DNA of 10,399 nucleotides from a bacterium (GTDB taxonomy: Bacteria > Patescibacteriota > Patescibacteriia > Magasanikbacterales > GWA2-37-8): NCBI GenBank assembly GCA_021790135.1, contig JAJYIJ010000014.1:4302-14700 (forward strand). The letters run 5' to 3'. Below, one piece after another: positions 5,644-10,399 of the stretch; position 1 is the first letter of the stretch, and each line of letters opens with the position of its first letter. A program made the translations under genes and the position numbers. The notes under the pieces were generated by a model, which was not told the DNA's origin, did no database searches, and saw only the letters and a program-made list of their open reading frames with translations.

Positions 5644-8334
5644 TTATTTTATCTCTCCCCAGTGCCGTCCGACGCCGACATGTACTTCGATCGGTACACG
5701 CAACGTCGCAATTTCTTCCATATATTTTTTCACCCGCCCCGCCCATTCATTGGCTCTAGCTTCCGGCGCCTCCAGCACCAATTCATCGTGAACTTGCAAA
5801 ATCATTTTAATATCTGACGCATTAGCTTTTTTAATTTCTTCAAAAACTTTAATCATCGCCATTTTCATCAGATCAGCCGCCGTGCCTTGTACAGGATGAT
5901 TGATTGCCATTCGCTCAGCAGCACTGCGCAATTGAAAATTGCTGGAATTCAATTCAGGAATATAGCGCCGCCGGCCAAAAAGCGTTTCACAATAGCCTTC
6001 CTTTTTGGTAAAAGCAAGGGTGCGATCAATGTATTTTTTTACGCCGCTGAACTCACGGAAATAGGTATCAATAAATGTCCGTGCCTCAGCGCGCGAGATG
6101 GCAGCGCGCCATGACAGGCCATACACTCCCATACCATACAGGACACCAAAATTAATTTCTTTGGCGCTCCGGCGCATTTCTTTGGTCACTTTTTCGAGCG
6201 GAACGCCGTGAATAGCGGCAGCCGTGGCAGCATGAATGTCTTCACCGCGAGCAAAAATGTCCATCATTTTTTGATCCTCTGCCAAAGAAGCGACGATGCG
6301 TAACTCAATTTGTGAATAATCCGCACTGATGAGAAGATGTCCGGGCTCAGCAATGAACGCGTCGCGAATTTCGCGGCCAAGTGCCGTACGAATTGGAATG
6401 TTTTGCAAATTTGGCTCCGAACTCGAAAGCCGTCCAGTAGCGGTAACTGCCTGGTTGAATGAAGTGTGAATACGGCCGGTAGTCTTGTTCATCAAGGTAG
6501 GCAGAACGGAAATATACGTATTTTCGAGCTTGCTTAATTCACGGTAGCTTTCAATTTCTTCAACGATCGGATGCAAACCACGCATTTTCTCAAGCTGTTC
6601 AGCCGACGTGGATAGGCCGGTTTTACCCTTTTTAATTCCTTCGGCAGGGATTTGCAGAGTCTCAAACAAAATGTCGCGCAATTGTATAGGCGAACTGATA
6701 TTAAATTCTTTACCAGCGAAAGTATAAATTTTCTTGCTCACGCTTTTGATGCGCTCCGCCACTCGATCATGCAGCTGGTTTAATTTTTTAGTATCAACAG
6801 CAACGCCGTTCAATTCCATATCGGCCAATACAAATTCGAGCGGCATCTCCATTTTTTCTAACAAACCAAGGTCATCCGTTTTGATAAGCTCTTTTTTTAG
6901 CTTTTCAGCCGCTGCCGTAAGCAAAGAAAGTTCATAGGCAACGAGGCGGTTGTCGACTCCGAAGAGACTTCCCTGACCGTTCCCGGCTGACAACTCCTTC
7001 CCCAGCACTTTTAAAATAATGCTCGGGGCATCGGTGGCTCGACTGCCCGGGTTTAATAAATAGCTGGCAATCATCACATCAAATAGCCTATTTTTGACAT
7101 CCACCTGTTCATGATATTGCAAGGCTTTAATCAGCTGCTTTATATCATGACCAACCAGTTCAAGTCTGCTGTCCTGGAAAAGGGAGCGTAGTTCTCCAAA
7201 AAATGACCGGGGTATAAAAAAGCCCTGCGCTCCGACGGTGCACACCAAACCAGAAATGGAACCAGAAAAAAATTCTCCTTGGAGAATGGCGCGCAATGCC
7301 CATTTTTTGCTTTTTTCAACCAGCTGACGAAGCAATGGTATCTCTTCATTCGTTTTTATTTCTTTAAAGATAAATTCTTCTTTTTTGCTTTTTTCTTTCT
7401 TGGCTTGCTCTTTGCCTTCCGCGCCGTTCCCATTCTCATTGAAGGACAGGCGCCGCAGCAAGCTCACAAATTCAAACTTTTGAAAAAGAGGAACAATTTT
7501 TGCGCGATCAAATGGTTTTAGTAAGCAATCTTTTAAATTAAAATTGAGATCAGGAACAGAACAGTCAATCTTCGACAAATCATAACTCAAAAAAGCACTC
7601 TTTTTCCCAGCCACCAATTTTTTCAAAATGCCTGCTTTCATTTTTTTGTCACTAGCATCCGCGTGTTTAGCAATATATTCATATAATTGAACAATGGAAC
7701 CAAATGTCTTAATAAGCTCGCCTGCTCCTTTCTCGCCGATACCTGGCACACCAGGAATATTATCTGAGGTGTCTCCTCGCAAAGCTTTGTAATCCACCAT
7801 TTTTTCTGGACCAAAACCAAAACGCTTTTTTACGGCTTCAGCATCATAAATGACAACATCACTTAAGCCTTTGCGCAGGGTATACACTTTTGTGTGATGG
7901 TCAACTAATTGTAGTGTGTCCATATCTCCCGTCACAATGAACACCTCAACCCCATCATTTTTTTCAATTTTTTTGACGATAGTGCCAATAACGTCATCCG
8001 CTTCATAGCCTTGTTTTTCAAAAATCGGAATGCCAAATACCGACACCACGTCATGGGCAAGGGGTATCTGATCATATAAAGCTTGGTCGGCTTTGACGCG
8101 TGTCGCTTTATACTCTTTGAATTTTTTTAATCGAGCTGTGCTGCCGCCAGCCATATCAAAAGTGACGGCAATGTGCGTTGGGCGTAAATCTTTAATTGTC
8201 TTCAAAAGCATTGAGGTAAAACCATACACTGCATTAACAATCTGACCGCTTTGTGTGGTCATCGGCGGCAAGGCATGATAAGCGCGATGAACAATAGCGT
8301 TACCATCAACAATGACAAATTTTGATGTGGACAT
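5644..8334 (-). CDS. polA: DNA polymerase I, proofreading domain apparently inactive
   Basis: Repair and Okazaki-fragment polymerase of 896 residues. The 5'-3' exonuclease domain (1 to about 310) has D10, the FD at 59-60, GYEADDV (E111, D113, D114), TGDMD (D137, D139) and RGDTSDNIPGVPGIGEKGA. A charged linker at about 325-345 leads to a 3'-5' exonuclease-like domain without its acidic residues. The polymerase domain is complete: TGRLSSSEPNLQNIP, motif A DYSQIELRI (D672), O-helix R721/K725/F729/Y733, and motif C VHDELVLE (D850). I place the start at the ATG at 8334, giving MSTSKFVIVDGNAIVHRAYH as in relatives; the frame stays open upstream to 8454 only by crossing the terminator and tRNA. No Shine-Dalgarno is present and a -10-like box lies 8 bp before the start. 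It is downstream of, and insulated by a terminator from, tRNA-Cys. Confidence 0.97.
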   Translation of the reverse strand: MSTSKFVIVDGNAIVHRAYHALPPMTTQSGQIVNAVYGFTSMLLKTIKDLRPTHIAVTFDMAGGSTARLKKFKEYKATRVKADQALYDQIPLAHDVVSVFGIPIFEKQGYEADDVIGTIVKKIEKNDGVEVFIVTGDMDTLQLVDHHTKVYTLRKGLSDVVIYDAEAVKKRFGFGPEKMVDYKALRGDTSDNIPGVPGIGEKGAGELIKTFGSIVQLYEYIAKHADASDKKMKAGILKKLVAGKKSAFLSYDLSKIDCSVPDLNFNLKDCLLKPFDRAKIVPLFQKFEFVSLLRRLSFNENGNGAEGKEQAKKEKSKKEEFIFKEIKTNEEIPLLRQLVEKSKKWALRAILQGEFFSGSISGLVCTVGAQGFFIPRSFFGELRSLFQDSRLELVGHDIKQLIKALQYHEQVDVKNRLFDVMIASYLLNPGSRATDAPSIILKVLGKELSAGNGQGSLFGVDNRLVAYELSLLTAAAEKLKKELIKTDDLGLLEKMEMPLEFVLADMELNGVAVDTKKLNQLHDRVAERIKSVSKKIYTFAGKEFNISSPIQLRDILFETLQIPAEGIKKGKTGLSTSAEQLEKMRGLHPIVEEIESYRELSKLENTYISVLPTLMNKTTGRIHTSFNQAVTATGRLSSSEPNLQNIPIRTALGREIRDAFIAEPGHLLISADYSQIELRIVASLAEDQKMMDIFARGEDIHAATAAAIHGVPLEKVTKEMRRSAKEINFGVLYGMGVYGLSWRAAISRAEARTFIDTYFREFSGVKKYIDRTLAFTKKEGYCETLFGRRRYIPELNSSNFQLRSAAERMAINHPVQGTAADLMKMAMIKVFEEIKKANASDIKMILQVHDELVLEAPEARANEWAGRVKKYMEEIATLRVPIEVHVGVGRHWGEIK

Positions 8335-8338
8335 ATGG

Positions 8339-8356
8339 AAATAGTATACACTATTT
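8339..8356 (-). promoter_or_regulatory. Putative polA -10 box within a small inverted repeat
   Basis: On the minus strand TATACT (8348-8343) is a five-of-six -10 match, ending 8 bp before the polA ATG at 8334; no good -35 is seen 16-18 bp upstream. It sits in an inverted repeat AAATAGT-ATAC-ACTATTT (8339-8345 / 8350-8356). If used, the transcript would begin at or next to the start codon. The rest of the 60-bp gap to the terminator shows nothing further. Confidence 0.35.
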
Positions 8357-8394
8357 TTCCTGAAGCGACAGGGGAAGAGAAAAGAGTTACTTTG

Positions 8395-8428
8395 AAAAAA
8401 TAACAACCCCTCACAAGGGTTGTTATTT
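8395..8428 (-). terminator. Rho-independent terminator after tRNA-Cys
   Basis: A perfect 12-bp stem (AAATAACAACCC at 8398-8409 with GGGTTGTTATTT at 8417-8428) closes a 7-nt loop. Read on the minus strand, the stem is followed by a run of T (the A run at 8395-8400), a classic intrinsic terminator ending tRNA-Cys transcription before polA. On the plus strand it is followed by only three T, so it is mainly one-directional. It is the only clear terminator in the window and may also serve the M23 peptidase gene upstream. Confidence 0.9.
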
Positions 8429-8429
8429 G

Positions 8430-8501
8430 AGGTCGCAGTGGGAATTGCACCCACGCATAGGAGTTTTGCAGACTCCTGCCTTACTACTTGGCTATGCGAC
8501 C
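8430..8501 (-). tRNA. tRNA-Cys (anticodon GCA)
   Basis: The minus strand folds into a full cloverleaf: 7-bp acceptor GGTCGCA/TGCGACC, D arm with a 3-bp stem plus A13/A22 and loop AGTAGTA, anticodon stem GGAGT/ACTCC with loop CTGCAAA (GCA at 34-36), 5-nt variable loop TATGC, T stem GTGGG/CCCAC. The discriminator base (8430) is U73, the main identity element of cysteine tRNA. No CCA is encoded, so it must be added enzymatically. Two normally fixed positions differ: base 18 is A instead of G, and base 55 in the T loop (TGCAATT) is G instead of U, while G19-C56, T54-A58 and G15-C48 are kept. It has its own promoter and terminator and lies between the M23 peptidase gene and polA. Confidence 0.96.
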
Positions 8502-8520
8502 GTGAGCTTAGGGCGGCACT

Positions 8521-8549
8521 ACTGTATCATTCTCAAAAACTTTTTTCAA
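8521..8549 (-). promoter_or_regulatory. Predicted tRNA-Cys promoter
   Basis: On the minus strand TTGAAA (8549-8544), a 17-bp spacer and TACAGT (8526-8521) predict a start about 13 nt before the mature tRNA end at 8501. This lies in the 59-bp gap after the M23 gene. A 6-bp AT-rich inverted repeat (CATTAA/TTAATG, 8551-8566) spans the M23 stop codon but lacks a T run, so read-through from that gene into the tRNA is also possible. Confidence 0.5.
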
Positions 8550-8560
8550 GCATTAAATCA

Positions 8561-9895
8561 TTAATGTACATAGGCCAGCGGATTCACTCGCACCCCATTA
8601 ATTTGTATTTCGAAATGCAAATGAATGCCGGTCGTGCCGCGTACGTTGCCGGTGTTGCCCATAAGAGAAATGGTCTGTCCGGCAACAACATGGTCACCCG
8701 GTTTTACCAGTAGAACCGAATTATGAGCATATAATGTTTTCACGCCATTGCCATGATTTATAATGATATAACAACCATAACCGGAATTCCAACCGCATTG
8801 CGACACCTCGACCACTCCAGCCTTGGCGGCATAATTTGGCGTCTGCCAAGGACCAGCAATATCAATGGCGTGGTGAGTCACACCATAATATTGAGTAATT
8901 GTGTGGGCGGCCGTCGGCCAGACAAATCCGGAAGCTGATGGAGCCCGCGTTGAAGGCGGTGGCGCGGCAATACTTCTGGCCACCGTTGTTATTCTTGCTG
9001 TCGAGGCGGCCAGACCACGGCTGTTCGGTTCAGTGCCATTCGGAATGATGATGTCTTCTCCGGCGATCAAGTTGGTCCCCCCAGCATTTAAATGGTTAAA
9101 GGCGATAATATCGGCCGGCTGAGCTTGGAACGTCGTGGCGATCTTATTCAAGCTGTCTCCTTTTTTAATGGTATAGATGACACCGGTTACCGGCAAAATT
9201 TTAAGGACGTCCCCTGGATGAAGAGTCGAATTCAGCGTAAGACTATTCGCCCACATGATTGTGGAGACACTTACACCAAAACTTTCTGCAATACTTCCCA
9301 ACGAATCACCCGACTCAACAGTATAGGTAGTCACGGTATTACGAGCGGCCGGTGTTGGCAAAGTCGCCCCCGACATCACAATCGGACCGGTAACCGCCAA
9401 ACCGCCGGCGATTACCGTTCCCAAAATAGGCGTCTGGATTAACGTTTGATTGCCTTCGTTTGTTGGCAGACTGGCTGCACCCGCAACCCCTGACTGCCAC
9501 GTAGCCTGTTCACTCTGGATAGGAGCAACTGCTGAAACGACTTCTTGCTGCCCAACATCTGGTTCTTGATTGAAGAAAGTGTAGGCAATTGTTTTCTGGC
9601 TAGCAAAAGCCAAATCTCTTTTTCCTAAAAAATTTGACTGTCCAATACTGAAAGCTACGAGCAGGATAAAAATGGTGGCTTGTAAAAAACTTCTTTTTAA
9701 AAACCAATCCCGCGTTGTCACGATGCCAAGATGCCGAAAAAGATACTGTAATTTGTAGCGGAAGTAAATAATAATGCCAGCGACAGCACCAATTGCTTTA
9801 ACCAAAACCAAATTCAGACCGGTCCCTATCCACCAGAAAAATCGCTTAACATAAACTAAAAAATGTAATATTTTTAACCAAACTCTATACTTCAT
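8561..9895 (-). CDS. Membrane-anchored LysM-LysM-M23 peptidase
   Basis: Predicted zinc endopeptidase cutting peptidoglycan cross-links outside the membrane (444 residues). The N terminus has hydrophobic stretches at about 7-46 and a clear membrane helix at about 70-87; a Ser/Thr/Ala/Pro-rich linker follows. Two LysM wall-binding repeats are at 189-234 (TYTVESGDSLGSIAESFGV) and 239-286 (IYTIKKGDSLNKIATTF). After another Pro/Ser linker, the M23 (lysostaphin/LytM-type) domain spans about 324-443 with zinc ligands H341, D345 (HHAID) and H427, and the catalytic histidines H391 (YAHNS) and H425 (HLHFE). All key residues are present, so it should be active. C367 and C375 (QCGWNSGYGC) may form a disulfide. 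The ATG at 9895 lacks a Shine-Dalgarno. It is divergent from hppA with overlapping promoters. Confidence 0.94.
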   Translation of the reverse strand: MKYRVWLKILHFLVYVKRFFWWIGTGLNLVLVKAIGAVAGIIIYFRYKLQYLFRHLGIVTTRDWFLKRSFLQATIFILLVAFSIGQSNFLGKRDLAFASQKTIAYTFFNQEPDVGQQEVVSAVAPIQSEQATWQSGVAGAASLPTNEGNQTLIQTPILGTVIAGGLAVTGPIVMSGATLPTPAARNTVTTYTVESGDSLGSIAESFGVSVSTIMWANSLTLNSTLHPGDVLKILPVTGVIYTIKKGDSLNKIATTFQAQPADIIAFNHLNAGGTNLIAGEDIIIPNGTEPNSRGLAASTARITTVARSIAAPPPSTRAPSASGFVWPTAAHTITQYYGVTHHAIDIAGPWQTPNYAAKAGVVEVSQCGWNSGYGCYIIINHGNGVKTLYAHNSVLLVKPGDHVVAGQTISLMGNTGNVRGTTGIHLHFEIQINGVRVNPLAYVH

Positions 9896-9898
9896 ATC

Positions 9899-9927
9899 TT
9901 GACTGAAATACTATTCTACCATAGAAT
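9899..9927 (+). promoter_or_regulatory. Predicted hppA promoter
   Basis: TTGACT (9899-9904), 17-bp spacer and TAGAAT (9922-9927) are each five-of-six matches. The predicted start near 9934 gives a leader of about 44 nt before the ATG at 9978. The -10 hexamer is one arm of a palindrome whose other arm is the opposing promoter's -10. Confidence 0.65.
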
Positions 9928-9941
9928 ACTGGGCAAATCAA
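9913..9941 (-). promoter_or_regulatory. Predicted M23 peptidase promoter, overlapping the hppA promoter
   Basis: On the minus strand TTGATT (9941-9936), 17-bp spacer and TAGAAT (9918-9913) predict a start about 11 nt before the ATG at 9895. The two opposing -10 boxes are only 3 bp apart (ATTCTA-CCA-TAGAAT), so polymerase could not occupy both promoters at once. Confidence 0.6.
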
Positions 9942-9977
9942 TCTTTAAGTACCTATTATTTAATTCATACTCCACGT

Positions 9978-10399
9978 ATGTTTATCGCGTTATATGCTCT
10001 TCTGCCCGCTGTGGTAGCAGTGCTCTATGGGATTATTCTTATTAGCTGGATCGTAAAACAGCCGGCGGGAAACGATCGCATGAAAGCGATTGCCCGTGCA
10101 ATTCAAGACGGAGCAAAGGCTTATTTAAAACGACAATACACGACAATTGGGATTGCGGCCGTGGTACTCTTTTTCCTTATTGGCTTTTTCATCGGTTGGG
10201 TAACTGCCTTCGGTTTCTTAACCGGTGCCATTCTTTCCGGTTTGGCCGGAATTATTGGCATGAATGTATCTGTCCGCGCCAATGTGCGGGCGGCAGAAGC
10301 GGCTAAAAAGGGGCTAAAAGAATCTCTTCACGTGGCTGTCCGCGGCGGAGCAACAACGGGTCTCCTGGTCGCCGGCCTTGGTTTATTTGGCGTCGCAGG
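9978..10399 (+). CDS. hppA: Membrane-bound H+/Na+-translocating pyrophosphatase, N-terminal part
   Basis: Integral membrane pump that couples pyrophosphate hydrolysis to export of protons or sodium ions. Only the first 140 residues of a protein usually about 650-750 long are inside the window; the frame is open to the right edge. Visible are a first membrane helix at about 1-26, the conserved cytoplasmic stretch IARAIQDGAKAYLKRQYTTIG (39-58), a second helix at about 58-74, GMNVSVRANVRAAEAA (94-109) and a further helix from about 123. These match the N terminus of HppA. The catalytic aspartate-rich loops and the residues deciding potassium dependence and ion choice lie beyond the edge. The ATG at 9978 has no Shine-Dalgarno but is preceded by U; the first conserved helix begins right there. 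Confidence 0.92.
   Translation, partial: MFIALYALLPAVVAVLYGIILISWIVKQPAGNDRMKAIARAIQDGAKAYLKRQYTTIGIAAVVLFFLIGFFIGWVTAFGFLTGAILSGLAGIIGMNVSVRANVRAAEAAKKGLKESLHVAVRGGATTGLLVAGLGLFGVA

Noticed and set aside
8335..8454. N-terminal extension of polA by 40 residues to an upstream start
   Set aside because: The extra stretch crosses the terminator hairpin and the 3' half of tRNA-Cys and resembles nothing in PolA; the family N terminus begins at the ATG at 8334.
8551..8566. Inverted repeat CATTAA-ATCA-TTAATG at the M23 stop as a terminator
   Set aside because: The stem is almost all A-T and no T run follows on the minus strand; the A-rich bases beyond are better read as the tRNA promoter -35.
9092..9442. 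116-residue frame antisense to the LysM repeats
   Set aside because: Low-complexity composition, no domain, and it overlaps the two clear LysM domains on the other strand.

Overview
The window reads as chromosomal DNA of a bacterium, most likely a member of the Patescibacteria (Candidate Phyla Radiation). That placement is inferred from gene style rather than a marker tree. The signs are a LysM/M23 peptidase on a multi-pass N-terminal anchor, a TrmB-type regulator beside an orphan binding protein, a membrane pyrophosphatase with a type II NADH dehydrogenase-like protein, a tRNA without encoded CCA, and no Shine-Dalgarno sequence at any start. Base composition is even and middling, and the standard code fits (no in-frame TGA in the long genes). 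No mobile element, CRISPR array or phage gene was seen.

Layout, left to right: the 3' part of rmuC (+) meets, tail to tail, a cysteine-free, membrane-tethered type I periplasmic binding protein (-). That gene is divergent from a TrmB-family regulator (+), and the 156-bp space between them holds two promoters, a direct repeat and a perfect 19-bp palindrome lying on the regulator's -10 box. rpsT (+) follows with a near-consensus promoter and a hairpin leader, and meets holA (-). holA is divergent from an NDH-2-like flavoprotein (+), which meets polA (-). Upstream of polA on the same strand are an intrinsic terminator, tRNA-Cys(GCA), and a LysM/M23 cell-wall peptidase (-). The peptidase is divergent from hppA (+), which runs off the right edge; their -10 boxes form two arms of one small palindrome.

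Functionally this is a mix of housekeeping genes (two DNA polymerase components, a ribosomal protein, a tRNA, a recombination protein), two membrane bioenergetic proteins, a wall hydrolase and one sensing/uptake-like pair with its own regulator. Most genes are single transcription units facing alternately, so regulation sits in short shared promoter spaces. No gene-free stretch exceeds 300 bases; the longest are 2015-2170 and 4272-4390, both described below.

No clearly new multi-gene system is present. The observations most worth checking are: a U immediately before the AUG at all eight visible starts with no Shine-Dalgarno; a tRNA-Cys changed at both partners of the 18-55 elbow contact; the regulator/binding-protein control region; the altered quinone-site motif of the NDH-2-like protein; and the overlapping peptidase/hppA promoters.
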